From Tubiluchus corallicola (lineage: Eukaryota; Priapulida; Priapulimorpha; Priapulimorphida; Tubiluchidae): DNA of 64,000 nt. This document shows positions 19,801-34,800 of this stretch, piece by piece. A program made the translations under genes and the position numbers. The stretch's first letter is position 1. Each line of letters begins with the position of its first letter. The stretch is taken from contig JAQGDQ010000914.1 in NCBI GenBank assembly GCA_030141605.1, positions 16,889 to 80,888 of the forward strand. Reading direction: 5' to 3'. Below the pieces are notes generated by a model, which was not told the origin of the DNA, did not search any database, and saw nothing but the letters and a program-made list of their open reading frames with translations.

Positions 19801-22800
19801 AATAAAAATATTACAGTTTGACGGGGTCTTATCCTAGCATCCTAGTACCTCCATAGTTAAGCTCTTCTGCTTAAAAGCCAGATACACATGCGCATCCACA
19901 ACTCTTAATTATTAGTATTAATAAATTATCATATGTGAACAGTAGAAAATGATTTGCCAAATTGTAAGATAAGTGTTCTTTTCCAAAAACAACTTTCACG
20001 GCTGCTATGCAGTCATTTTTAATGCAAAAGCAACGTATTTCTTAACAAATCTTGTCTCATCTACAACAAACCATCAACGGTTGCCAAAGTGTTGTGTTTC
20101 TCTCAGAAGGCTCGTAGAGAAAACCAGAAAACACGCTGTTAAATATTATTACTTTATTGAGCGAGAATTCTTACAACACAAGTATGAAGGAACGAGAAAT
20201 GATTATACTAAACGTCAAAATCGGGAAAACGTGAAAGTAAGTATAAATGCGTAAGTATAAGTCTACGATGTTCTATGCAATTCTGCTTGACGTCAGCGAT
20301 CTCCACAACACAAAGTAACGAAACGCCAAATGATAATTTTTTTACTTGCAACTTGCTTATTTTATGTTAGGGATGTTGTACCAGTCTATTCTTTCTCAAT
20401 ATTTGTTATTCTTCAACCAGTATGCAAGAAATAGTAGCTATATGAGTTACTATTGGAATTCTGCATTCCTGGTCCACCCCAATCCCCTGATCCACTCTTA
20501 GGTGGTCCGTCCACCCCTTTTGAATAGCACTGCACTAGACCACGTTTCATCCCAACTCATTCAATGATTTGACTGGTCAGCTATAAGGAACAAACACATA
20601 ACATGAACAAATAAACACATTTGTTTTTAAGCAAGAGATTTCCTTTAATATTTTAGGTTCATCTTTGTTGTTTATTATACAACTTGCTTCTGCTATTGCA
20701 ACTCGTATTGTTTACGCATGTGGAAGTCATGTTTAAGGTTGTAGTTGAACACTTTGTAGAAAAAGAATAAAACACTATACTACGTATCTGCACAAAACTG
20801 AAAGCGTTTATTAGACTACATACACATGTAGAATGACTGCTACACTGAGAACAAGAGTGTCCTGCACTGATCACTGAGAGTTAGACAGTAAGTAAAATGA
20901 GGATCACGACTGCTGCACTGCACTGAGAGTGAGAGTTAGACAGGTGTGTAGCACGACTAACATGACTTCTGCACTGCATTGAGAGTGAGACAGAGAGTGA
21001 CTAGAAGTAGAATCCAGTCAGTATATATAGGTATAGGTAATTATGCAAACTTGGCTTCACAAAAACCATTACAGTAAAATAGGGAGAGATCCAGTGAGTA
21101 TGCATATTCACTGGACCGTACAATTATACTAGGGGTGAGTTTAACTAGTAAAATGTAAAGGGATTAGTTAATAGATGGCAGCATCTAAAAATATACAGTT
21201 ACAATTTCCACAACGCATGTTAATTTCAAATCGCTTATTTGCAGAGAGCGTCGGTAGTGGAGATCGTAGCATCTCAGCTGACAACGAGAGTTTGACTCGT
21301 ACGAAGCAGCTACTAGCGGATGCTTTCAAGTCCGGTTCGTCTATTTGCCTCATCTGCATAGAATCCATTAAGCGGATGGAAGCGGTCTGGTCGTGCGAGT
21401 CGTGTTCGTGCATGCTGCACCTTCCCTGCATTCAGAAATGGGTGAAGGAGGGCGTACATCAGGCAACATCTCTGCTGTCGGAAGAGAATTTCCCTCAGCG
21501 TGACATCAATTGGCATTGGTAATTCAATTCTTCACAAAGTATGCTGTATTATTGAGTTGTACTTGCTCCCTTGTAGTTGTCTACCAATACAAATCATAGT
21601 CGTTCCCGGGTTCTTAAGTGTTGTTAATGACGTAGCTAAGTTAATCAGAAGACGTCACTAGAGTATCATGCTAATTTCTCTACTATAAAGAAACTTAGTG
21701 GATTATCTATGGTCTCATGTACCTTGGATTATCTATGGTCTCATGTACCTTGGATTATCTATGGTCTCATGTACCTACCTAAAATCTCAAGGGTTAAGTG
21801 ATTCAATTACTTACGTTACTTAGTTTTTCCAGGGGTGTACCTAGTATGCTTTATACTAACGTAAGAAATTGTAGGATATTTGCTGTTACTTAGATCATTC
21901 TCTCTGCTCACGTTCCGATCATTTATTGTCTGTCTTCTACTAGATGTGATCCATTTAAAGAAACTTAAATTGAATTTGTTGTTGGGGAGTGGTGGGGGGT
22001 TGTATGAGTGTTTGTCTCATTTTACCAATTAACCTTTTCCTGTTCAGTGAGCTTTTGATTTTCTCTGAACTTTAACAACTAATTGATAAATTCCTTTAAG
22101 CAACCTTTGCCAACTAGGGTGCCATTTGGTTCATTTTCAAGCACGTTTGTCAAAATCGTGATTATGACTGCTGAGGTTAGCAGTTCGCTGCAGTATTGCA
22201 GTACCTAATTTTCTTACATTTCTTTGACTTTTTTTGAAACATTGTGTTGTTTTTAGTGGAACACTTGGGTTACATTTTTATTTTAGTCCTAAATGTCGAA
22301 AGGAGTACAAGCAGTCCGAATGTCCCTCGCGCTACTATTGCTTTTGCGGAAAGGTGCAGGATCCCAAGTTTGATCCTTGGCTAGTGCCGCACTCGTGTGG
22401 ACAAAAATGTAACAAACCACTCAGTTCAAAATGCGGACACAGTTGTCTACTGCTATGCCACCCAGGTAATTATTTTTATAACTTGGTTAGTAATTTCTTT
22501 CCATCTTTTTTTACTTAAAGAAAAACCTGATGATTGTGTAAACACGAGTTCAGTATAAAGAATGCTCTAAAATATTGAAAACTACAATAGCTTAATTTTA
22601 AATCAAAGCTTAGATTAATTAATAATCACCTCCGATACTCAAATTTCATTAAACTTTCAAAGCTACGCGTGGCTCGGTGAATCTACTAAGATTGGCAGCG
22701 GTGCATTTTTGTCACATTTTGATAACCATGATCAAGAAATGCAGTGTTAGTTTCTGACGTCATGTGATGTAAAGCCCATTTTTCCTGACATCATGCATTT

Positions 22801-25800
22801 AAGCAGTACTGTAACACTTGTGCAAATTTGCTTGATGCACAAGGGAAAACGCCTGCCATTGCACAAACTGTGGTTAGTTTCTGACGTAAGCAATAGCTGT
22901 GTTCGTTTGGTCTTTAATTAAGTTTCTAAGCTAATTATTCAAATATAAGAATCAACTGTTAACTTTTGTAGGCAAGAAAATCTATATTTTGGACAGTAAA
23001 TTAAAATGAGATTGAGTCTAAACCGTCGTCTGGCCTTCCTTTAATGCACCACAAACAGTTTGTCCAAATTTAATTTTAAATTTGTTTTTATTGATCTTTT
23101 GTACCTTTTATTATTATTATTATTTTTTTTTATTTAAGATTGTAATACCTGAATATCATCGTTTCTTGATATTTTTGTAGATAATTAGGAATTATCTGCA
23201 TGTTCACTTCATTTTACACTGAATTTGTTTTCAGTCGTCATGTTTTCTTTGTCACGGACAATAATAGTGGCGTTAAATAGAATTACGTTTGTTTTATCAT
23301 TTTTAAAATTGCATGAATTTGTGTTTTTTTCATTATTTAAAGACTTGTAGTTTCATAGTGAAAAAACGTATTTGTTATCATTGTATATCATTTACTGAAT
23401 GTGACTCATATGAAGTGAGATTTAGCAACTCATGTAAATGAAACAACGATGGTTGAAATGAAGGTGACTGATGCATGTAGATTGAGCCCTTCTCACCTGG
23501 GCAACTCAACACTCAGTGCTGATGGAACTTCAGCTACTGTCTGTTCCAACAGTTGCTCGAGTGAGAAGCTCGGTGTCGTGAAGTTTGGGCTTCACGATTC
23601 ACCCGCCATAAAGAAGCCAATGTGAATTAATTTACGTATAGCTGTAGGAACTGGCTCGAGGAGTTAACTTAGTTAAAAGAAGTTAGCTAGTTGTTGAGTT
23701 GATATGGAACAGAAAACATGTATATTGCGCTTTCGAAAAAGGATTAAATTTAGCGTTATGGCAGAAGGAAAGTTCTCGTTTTTGTTTTACTATCGTCGCA
23801 AAAGTCACCACGACACTCGGTAGCAACTTTGGAGTGTGTAAGCTGCTCATAAAAAATGCTGCCAAGTCTGTGTTTCATTCGGCACTAACATTGCTTGCTT
23901 TGAAAACTAGTCAACACTTTCGTACATACGTAAGCAACTCACTTGTTCATTTTCCTGCTGATAAATCCATGTAAAAGACAGAGACAGGCATCGTTTGGTG
24001 CAAGTCCTCTATCAAATCAGGCTACATAGGTGATTGTGTTACGTTGAACATAATTCAGTGATATTGAACACAAATCACATAATGTTATTGTTTTCACACA
24101 GAAATGATATTCATTGTATAGGACTTTTTTAATTAGTCTAGCTAATTAGCTAATGTACGTCTTATTATAAAATCAAACAAGAGCAGAAGCAATTAAACCA
24201 TTAATTTGCCTCACAATATTTTTGTTCGATTTTCATATTAAGACTATGATTGTTTAAAAATTTGTTACTGAATCAAAGTTTTGGTGATTATACTGTTAGA
24301 GCAATGAATTGTGGCTTGTATATCAACACTTAAACAGATCTTGAGCAGTAAAACTTGTGGTTTTTATGCAAGCCAGCCATAGTGAATTCGACACAAGTGC
24401 TTTATTCACATTTGAAATCGTTTTCGAAGCATTTATTAGAAATTTGTTTCTTTTTTTAAGCTGCGTCGACTGACATGCGTAATAATTTGAATATTTTTGT
24501 TTAGGTCCGTGTCCACCTTGTCCGCAAGTGGTCAAGAAACCTTGTTTCTGTGGACGCGGTCCAGTTCAACCTAAGCGTTGCAGCCAAGCTGAGTGGTCAT
24601 GTGGCAAGCCTTGCAAGCAGTTGTTGACATGTAAACATCACAAATGCAGCTCTCCATGCCATAAAGGTAAGTTCACTTCTTTTCATGTACAATTTTGTAA
24701 TTACTGTTATATTGATATGCCAAAACTCTTACGTGTATGCAATACTTACGTGTATGCAATATGTTAATAATTGCTAGAAACACATTCGCTTATTTCTACA
24801 TGAGCAAAAACTGCTTTTAAAAATTTCGCACTCTGTTGTCTTAATATACCATATGTGCTATAATAATGTTTACTGTTTTCCAAATTTGTGTTCTTTCTTT
24901 ATATATACTGTTTTTCTCTTGCAGCTGTTGTCGTGTTATGCTTTGTTACATTTGGTTGTTTTAGGCGACTGTCCAGCATGTCCGATGACCAGCGTCCAGC
25001 CTTGCAAATGTGGCCGGCAGTCAGTCAGACGACCGTGTGCCAGTCCACAATGGCAGTGTGATAAGGTTGGCATAACAGTAAAAAGAAGCTTTTAGCAAGT
25101 TTGTGCAAGTTTTTTTTGCCATGGAATTTGACGAAAATGTTTTGTGGGAGCCGTTGTTATTTTTTGGCAGTGATAGAGGTTGGCAGATGTTTAAAGTTTT
25201 TAGATTGAGTCCTGAAATAGCTCTCGCTTGTAAACCTGGGGCATCGGTGTTGTTAAATGAAAGGTAGTATTGTTTCAAATATTTTCGTAATCTTCAATGA
25301 CGTGCCTTGGTTTGGTCGAGACCTAGATGTTGTGTTCTATTGCAGGTGTGCGAAAAACCGTTGTCGTGTGGTCATCACGTCTGTGAGAAAGTTTGCCATG
25401 ACGGAGACTGTGGACATTGTCCAAGGATGGGAGAAAGGACTTGTCCTTGCGGAAAGTCGAGTGAGTTTATATCATATGTTAAAGTTACTATTTTTTGTAC
25501 AAATAGCTTGAACTTTAACTATTACTTGTAAATTAGTAGTTATTTCCTGAGTTGTTCACAGAATAAATTTTTTATATACTAACTGGATAAAGTTTACAAT
25601 TCCCCACACAAAAATATTTAGTTCGGGATTAGGTTAGGGTTAGGGTAAAGAGTAGCTGTAGGGTTAGGATTAGGATTAGGGTTAGGGTTAATGCTATGGA
25701 TAAGATTAGGATTAGGGTTAAGGTTAGGATTAGGATTAGGGTTAGGGTTAAGAGTAGGAGTAGGGTTAGGATTAGGATTAGGGTTAACAGTAGGATTAGG

Positions 25801-28800
25801 GTTAGGGGATTAGGATAAGGGTAAAGGTATTTAAATTGTACGGGGAATTGTAAACTCCTTACTAAAACGTAAACATTTAGTATGGGAGATAAATTCTCTC
25901 TTTTTACTATCGAAGAGTGTTGACGTTTTGTATGTAGTTTCATATCATGATGTGTTCTTATCTAGGACATATAATGCAGGCTTACAATATGGAGGAAACA
26001 TTAATGCTTAATGCTCCGTGTTGTTCGTGATGCTTAGTTTATCGCCTTTTACAGAAAGCAAACTGCCTTGTACGGAGGATGTACCAACATGTGGAGACAC
26101 GTGTGAGAAGGTTTTGAGCTGCGCCATTCATTACTGCATTCAGATGTGTCATACAGGTCCTTGTGCAAAGGTCAAATTTTAGATTTTAAAATTCCTCTAT
26201 GGTTACTTTCCTTGAATCACAAACTAGTTGTGCAACACCGATGGTCTAATTTTTGTTACTGTAGAAGACACAGGGCTTACTGTGTAGAAGATCCAGGGCT
26301 TACTGTGTAGAAGACCCAGGGCTTACTGTGTAGAAGACCCAGGGCTTACTGTGTAGAAGACAGGGCTTACTGTGTAGAAGACCCAGGGCTTACTGTGTAG
26401 AAGACCCAGGGCTTCCTGTGTAGAAGACCCAGGGCTTACTGTGTAGAAGACACAGGGCTTACTGTGTAGAAGACCCAGGGCTTACTGTGTAGAAGACCCA
26501 GGGCTTACTGTGTAGAAGACCCAGGGCTTACTGTGTAGAAGACCCAGGGCTTACTGTGTAGAAGACCCAGGGCTTACTGTGTAGAAGACCCAGGGCTTAC
26601 TGTCGATGCACACGTTTTCCAGACTGACCCAAATGACTGGGCTTTGATCTTTACCGTCGGCCACTTCATGTTTGTTATTGTTATGAAGCCACATCGCTAA
26701 ATTTCAGCTTTGCGTCTTTAAAACTTTGGGAAGAAAAGCCCAACTGAGAAAACCAACAGAAATGTAGAAGATTGAATTTAATTAAATAATATGGAGCTTA
26801 CCTTATAACCTAAAAGTTGTTGTTGATATAAGTGTGTTGCCATAACCGTGTTTCATAGTATAACTACGTATAAGTAAGTGAATTTCATTACTGAATGTGA
26901 TTCAAGATATGGAGCAGCAAACAATCGTTTTATACTTTCGGAGGGAGGGAGCACTGTGCAAATCACATCCTGGGGCTCACTTAAGGCTAGTAGCACACCC
27001 CTCGGTTTTAGATTTTCAAAATTAATCAGTGACGGCTGTTATTAATATTTGCATGAATGAGCGAAAGACAATCTCTCATTGTTTAGCACTTTATAAATGC
27101 AGACAAGAAACATGATGCGTTCAGTTTACATCCGGTTTTGTTTAAACTGTTTTTATACAAACGTTTCAATTCTCTGGGCATTTTATTAATTCAAAACAAA
27201 AATTAGCTACTGACTTTGAGTAACAGATAGCTTTTAGGTGCTAATCAATGAAAAGCATAACTTTCTGTACCTCAATAAACTGCTGAACAAAAACAGACTG
27301 TCTTGTTTAAGCAAGATGAGCGTACCGTTGCAATTGTTTTTGTTTTATAATTCATTTTTGTAAGTCTCATACACCGAGTCTTTGGCACTGTATTCATTTT
27401 GGCACATTTATTAAATTAGAGATGAATTTTGGTGCAAACTGCACATGTCACGTTACACATTTGAGAACTTTTCAGCAATGTGTGTTTAGAAAAAAGGAAT
27501 CAGAAAATGCGACTATGAAACCCTTTTTCATTTGTTTAACATTATTTGTTTAACATGTTCATGTTTTTCTTGGTTTGCAGTGCAGACAATTGGTTGAAAA
27601 GCGCTGTAGATGTGGTGCCAGGAAGAAGTCGGTGCTTTGCGGTGCAGAATATACATGCGAAACGAAATGTTCGCGTATGAAGAACTGCAGCAGACACGCA
27701 TGTAAACGAAAAGTATGTTCAAGTGTTTGCTTCTGTTGTTTCTGCCGTAGATTTTTCTGTTTTGTATCCGTGCGGTCGATGCAAGTGTCTGCGCAATGTT
27801 GACTTTTTAGCTTTGCCTCATGTTGGTAATGGCAAAAGAGAGAATTTTTTTATGATTTTGCTGTGCATGATTTAGGTGCCTCTTTTGACAACTACTTGGT
27901 TTTTACATTCAGAGCTCTGAAATTGAAGCAGCAATGGAATCGAGTTGGCAACTTGTTTGATCATTTATAGAAAATAATCTATTTGTTATTTTACTGTTTT
28001 GACTGATTAGTTAAAAGCCTAATATCGTTCACTTCAACATCTAACGAGCCACCATTAATGTGTCTATGCGTAGAGCTTTGATTAACGTCACCTAAGTTTC
28101 GATCTTCCCCTGCAAGTATCTTGTCTGATAGCGGCTTCACTAAATTAGTGACACGTTCCATTATCATCGCCTATGTCATTTTTTCAAAATAATCGATGAC
28201 TTAGTGCCCCACTATTTAAGTGCAATTCTGCCGCCAAAGGTTAACGAAGTTACCCCGTATTATATGCGCAGTGGTACTAAATACAAAAATTTTAATTGCC
28301 GTTCTGTTAGCTGTGAAAAATCGTTTTTCATATCGACCATTAACATGTGGAACAACTTGCCACAGAACATTCGTGAAATTACATCCATTTCACAATTCAA
28401 ACAAGAGCTCAAATCACATTTAAGTTTTTCGTTGCGTAAGAAACATTTTTCGTTTGGTAAACCTCCAATATCAGTGCATCATACGCGCATGAGAATCGGA
28501 TTTTCTCAGCTAAACTATGACCTTTTCTCTAAAGGCTGTATGTAAAGGTAATAACGGTCATCCAATATAGCCGAATTGTAACTGTGGATTTCGATTTGAG
28601 TCTGTTGAACACTTTTTGTTGCACTGCCGATTGTATCAACTAGCTAGGGTTGCTATGCAATAAATTGAATGCAATACTTCTGCCCGAAAACCTTAATATA
28701 GCTGTCTTAGGAAATAATGATCTGTTGAAGTTGTTATTATTCGGTAAAGATGAATTTAACTATGTTACTAACTGTAAAATATTCCAATGTATACATGACT

Positions 28801-31800
28801 TTATATTATGTACTAAACGCTTCCAGTAGTTTCTATCTGATATAAAATGCATCATTCTTAAATAATCGTACATTAATATTTACTAACCGTCATTTTCTAC
28901 TAATGTCTAATGTATCACTGTAGTAAAACTTTAGTATACTAAAAACTAAGTATAGTCTATTTTTACTGTAAATGTTCTTGTAAATAGTGTATAACGTCTG
29001 TTGTGGTGAGGATCCTAAATCATGTTGTACAAACTGTCTGATCCAATCCTAAATTATGTTTAAACAAATGTGTCTATGTGTAGAGCTTTGCGTCAGATTA
29101 GCGTCACAGTGGTAACACTGAGCTGTGGTTATGCACAGTTATTGTAACTCATTCATTTCCTGTTGATAAAGTGTTACAACTAATTGGGGCTGTTTCACTA
29201 TCAGCTGCAGGTCTGTTGTAAACGCAATTGCTTGTATGCTGAAATCTCGATTGGGAACTGAATTTTTGTTCATTCACGAATGGAATTCAGTCGCTCATTC
29301 GCTGGATCAGCGTCTCAAAGCTAAGGAAATGGATTAGTAATAATCGTTTATCCACGTGCTGTAATTAGTTAAGTTAATTAACCATTTGCTGCCTCGTGTT
29401 TGTATACGTGCCCTTTTTTACAGTGTTGTGATGGTAATTGTCCCCCGTGTGAACAGGCTTGTGGACGGATGTTACCGTGTAGAAATCATAAATGTCCAAG
29501 TCCCTGCCATCCAGGTGCGGTGTTACTAGCATCTTAGTCTAGTGTAAATAATTTGATTATCTTGCGTGCGAGACGTTACAGACTGTTATTGAAGTTGTAG
29601 ATAACTCACTTTGTAGAACAAGAATAAACAACTATACTACATATTTGCACAAAACTGAAAAGTGTTTATTAGACTGCACACACATATGTAGAATGACTGC
29701 TACACTGAACACTGAGAACAAGAGTGTCCTGCACTGATCACTGAGAGTTAGACAGTAAGTAACATGACCATCACGACTGCTGCACTGCACTGAGAGTGAG
29801 ACAGTGACTAGAAAGTAAATCCAGTCAGTATATATAGGCATAGGTGATTATGCAAACTTATCTTCAAAAAAACATTACTGTAAAATAGGGAGAGATCATA
29901 TTCACTGGACCGTACAATTATACTAGGGGTGAGTTTAGCTAGTAAAATGTAAAAGGATTAGTTCATAGATGGCAGCACCTAAAAAAATATACAATTACAA
30001 TTTCCACAGTCTGATCCATTATGAAGCCATTGCATAGCAGCTATAAGTAGCTAGTATGGAATGGCCTCGTTCGTTCATTCGGCAGACGGAAAGGTGCGTT
30101 TGCCACCTAAGCACCTGTTCCGTAGTCACGATCAGTATGAGAAATGCAGGAACAGATTCTGGCTCATTTTCATCTTAATTTTTGCATTTAAATTTTTGTA
30201 TTTTTTGTCTATTTTCACTTCTACAACATTTGTCTGCAACTTGGTTTGGCTGATTCAGATTTGAACCCAGGACCTCTTGACCAGTGCCGCGACAATATTT
30301 TTTTAAAATTTAGAACTTTTTTCTGTTAATTTATTCTTTTTCTGCACTAAGAAAGATTTGCTGTATTTATTGATTACGCAGAAATAATGTGTTGAAAAAG
30401 GTCACATCACACATGAAGACATTGCATTTGTTTTTCTCTTATCCATCTAGGTTATAGTAACTAGATTATTGACACCAATATAAGTTGACTTGCTTAGGTT
30501 TTATTCTTTTAGGACCTTGCTATCCTTGTCCGCTCACCGTCAGTTTGACTTGCGCTTGTGGCGCCACCAAGGTGACCGTTCCGTGTGGTCGAGAGAAAAC
30601 AACAAGACCGCCTCGTTGCAATGCACTTTGCAGGTATCTTTCATGCTTTATAATAGACGACTGAACATTTGCTTTACACAGTAGACACTGTGCGAGTGGA
30701 AATCCAGCACTTGGTGACAAAAAAGTATCAATACCATAATGACAAAAACTAGTTTTTTCAACACATTAATTATCGTTATCATAACATCCTTAATCTAGAG
30801 CAGACTATTCATCATTTTTTATTATTTTATTATTTTTTAATATTTTATTTCAAACTTTACAAAGTTCACATACACATCACAAATTAATACAATAACTCAT
30901 GACACGCAACAGTAACCCAAATAACAATTAACGATATAACAAACTACGCCAATGACGTCTAATTACATAAGAAAAGTTTACATCACTGTTTAAAATGTTC
31001 TTGCATATAAAATTTTCACTGTTATTCAGCCAGACGTATAAACTGTATGCAGATTTTCTGTGAATCACATCAAAATAAATAATTTTAAGTCTAGCAGAAA
31101 TATATCTGGCGCTCGTATCATATGAAAAGTTAAACAGCTTCCGTCTTGATACATTATATGCAACCTTGAGTTTGCTAAGATTGTAAGAATAAAAATGTTT
31201 CCAAGTGGATATGCAATAAAAAGTAGTGCAGTAAGCATTAAACAATTGTTTCTTCACGTTAACTGAACAGTGAGTAAATTTCATGAGTAATTTATTTGCT
31301 CTACCATAGTAAATTGAACATTGTCGTAATATGTCTAAATCATCTCTATTGTCATCTAATAAAATATGACCCAGATATTTTTCCTTTTTGCTAGGTAGCT
31401 TATATTATAGCTTTAGAGACTAAATGTTTGACGAACTCATAATCAGACACTTGCGCAATTACGACACTTTCTGGTGTCAGTAGAGGCACATTGTCCACTC
31501 CCCGCAAATATGAATTCTCATAAGTTATAATTCTTTTTAAGGCAAGAAGTTAGCATTGTATTTATATCCTTGCTAGCTGGCAGTAACGTGTTTCTTTCAT
31601 GGTTTTCGATACTTATAATGTGACCTTTGTCTTTTTGCTGTTTCATCAACCGTCGTAAATGTGGACTTTGTTCTTCCTTTTTTTGTTTTGTCCATCTTTC
31701 TTGACCGCATATATGTCACACATCTCATCATTAAGTTTATCGAACAATCTTTATTTGGGTCTCCCTTTTCTTCCCGCCATCTTGATCACTCTTCTGTCTT

Positions 31801-34800
31801 CTCTACTTAATCGGTTCTTCTCTCTTCTCTACCACGTTCGTTTCACGTCCGTTAGTGGCTTAGTCGAGTGACTTTCATCTTTTCCCACATCTAATCTATC
31901 ATTCCTGGCAGCTCTAATGCAACCCCGTTCATTTCTGTTACCGCGAACGAGATTTCTCTTTTACTGCGATGCTCATTCTCTCAAGTTCGTAAAACGTGGC
32001 TGACCTCACTACAGTGCCTGACCTCACTAGAGTAACCGACCTCACTACAGCAGCCAACCTCACTACAGCGGCCGACCTCACTACAGCGGCCAACCTCACT
32101 ACAGTGGCTGATCTCACTACAGTGGCTGACCTCGCTACAGTGACTGACCTCACTACAGCGGCTGATCTCACTACAGTGGCTGACCTCACTACAGTGGCCG
32201 ACCTCACTACAGCGGCTGATCTCACTACAGTGGCTGATCTCACTACAGTGGCTGACGTTTCTACCGTTTCTTATACTTTCCTTTTCAGTTTCACACTTTT
32301 GCCATATAATACAGCTTTGATTAGTAATTGCAGCATGAAAAGATAGCTGTCTGTTATCTGGCTAGAATTGACATTGTGATCCTGCATTGAGTTTGCTAAT
32401 GAAAATATCTGTGTCTGTTCAGGAAGCCACCTATATGTCACCACAAGGTGCAGGAAAAGCATCGCTGTCACTCCGGGAAGTGTCCACCTTGTCGTCAGTG
32501 CTGCGATATTCAACTGCCCTGTGGTCATCGATGTCCGAACACTTGTCACACGGCAGTATTGGTCAAGTTACAGGAAAAGGTAAAAAATTATTGAACTATT
32601 TGACAACATTAATTGATAGGTGTGACATGGAATGGCTTTTGTGATAAGGGTTATTGTGATAATGAATTATATTATTGATAGTGTTTTTCAAATATTTAAG
32701 TTTTGTTGTATGTTTTTAAGTAAGAGATTTTCTCTAGTTCTTATTTAACCAGTTGAAGTGTTGTGTGTAAGTAAAATGAAATCAATATATTTTATTTTGT
32801 GAGCAAAATTATTACACAACTTTGCAATATATATGAAATGACTTGAACTGTTTGTCTTTTATTTTGTGTTTCATAGTTGTTATAAGTAATTTTTCAAAGC
32901 AACATGTTGCTATAATCCGTTGCACAAATTATGAACAACTGATCATACATGTTGCAGAAGCTGTGTTCCTTTTTTGCAGATGCATGTTGCTTGTATGCTG
33001 TCATGTGTTAGATAATTTCTGCTTAGTTGCTCAATGATACATTGACTTTTTATATGTGTGGAAGTCATTATGCCTTACTATTTTAAGGGCACTGTTGTGA
33101 GGGCAGGCCCGTGGGAACCAGCGCCACAAGCTAGAGTTGAGTTGGTGAAGTATGATTGCAGACCGTGTATTGTTGCCGTACCCGTAACCTGCCACGGGAA
33201 GCATGAGGTAATGATGACTGTTAGTGTCTCTGAGAGGCATTTATGACAACTTCAAAAGTCTCAGTTAAATTTACATGTAAACCACTGATCTTTATTTCTG
33301 CAATATTTAAAAATTAAAATAGAAAGGCAAAGGTGACTGACATTGGCTAATTTTATGAAAAGTTACATAGTTTAGTTAGATTTACAGTCATTTAGTCCAT
33401 TCAAAAATATCAATGAATAAATCAAAATAAAAATTAATAGAAGTAAACTTACATCGTTGCGGCATATATCTAATGAAAAATTTCGCTAGCTTGTACAAGA
33501 CACATGTTCACATACACTACAGAACAGCATAATGAAAATATAACTTGGTCAATGCCCACACTTTAAACTTTCTAGCTAGATGGAGCCACCTTGGCTACAA
33601 AATTAAAATTTATTAAGTCAGGTTCACACTGGCCTTAATAATGATGCACAGTGAGATCCAGCCTTTGTAATGCTATGGACCAACTGTGTTAGTTTTTTGT
33701 TTATATGCGATGGATTTTGTAGTTTTGACTGCCTTGACCACTGGGAGATGCGCATGCCTAGTGGTCTAAGGTGTCTGCAATGTAAGCAGACGGTCGCTAG
33801 ATTTCCTATCATTCTTGTTTGGCAGCAAAATTAAGTTAATTATGGGTTTTAAACATCACCAGAGAGCATGTTCATCACTCTGTCTGAAATTCCTCTTCAA
33901 TTCGTCACTGAGAGTTTAACACCTCCCCAATTCTTCACTGAGAGTTAAACACTTCTCCAATTCGTCACTGAGAATTAAACACCTCTCCAATTCATCACTG
34001 AGAGTTAAACACCTCCCCAATTCGTCACTGAGAATTAAACACCTCCCCAATTCGTCACTGAGAGTTAAACACCTCCCCAATTCGTCACTGAGAGTTAAAC
34101 ACCTCCCCAATTCGTCACTGAGAGTTAAACACCTCTCCAATTCGTCACTGAGAATTAAACACCTCCCCAATTTGTCACTGAGAGTTAAACACCTCCCCAA
34201 TTCGTCACTGAGAGCTAAACACTTCCCCAATTTGTCACTGATAGTTAAACACCTGTCCAATTCATCACTGAGAATTAAACACCTCCCCAATTCGTCACTG
34301 AGAATTAAACACCTCCCCAATTCGTCACTGAGAGTTAAACACCTCCCCAATTTGTCACTGAGAGTTAAACACCTCCTCAATTCGTCACTGAGACTTAAAC
34401 ACCTCCCCAATTCGTCAGTGAGAGTTAAACACCTCCCCAATTCGTCACTGAGAGTTAAACACCTCTCCTATTCGTCACTGAGAGTTAAACACCTCCCCAA
34501 TTCGTCTCTGAGAGTTAAACACCTCCCTAATTCGTCACTGACAGTTAAACACCTCCCCAATTTGTCACTGAGAATTAAACACCTCACCAATTCGTCACTG
34601 AGAGTTAAACACTTCCCCAATTCGTCACTGAGTGAATTAAACACCTCTCCAATTCATCACTGAGACTTAAACACCTCCCCAATTCGTCACTGAGAGTTAA
34701 ACGCCTCCTCAATTCGTCACCGAGAGTTAAACACCTCCCCAATTCGTCACCGAGAGTTAAACACCTCCCCAATTCGTCACCGAGAGTTAAACACTTCTCC

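Noticed and set aside
23699-23974. 91-codon frame in NFXL1 intron 4
   Set aside because: No family features are visible, an antisense frame of similar length overlaps it, and it does not join any exon.
31996-32346. Repeated ADLTTV frame at the 18-bp array
   Set aside because: It is a minisatellite with a unit length divisible by three; the array lies in an intron.
33720-33800. tRNA-like segment (GCCTAGTGGTCTAAGG...GACGGTCGCTAGATTTC)
   Set aside because: It resembles a serine-type tRNA core, but the B box is broken and no acceptor stem forms; at best it is a decayed SINE head.
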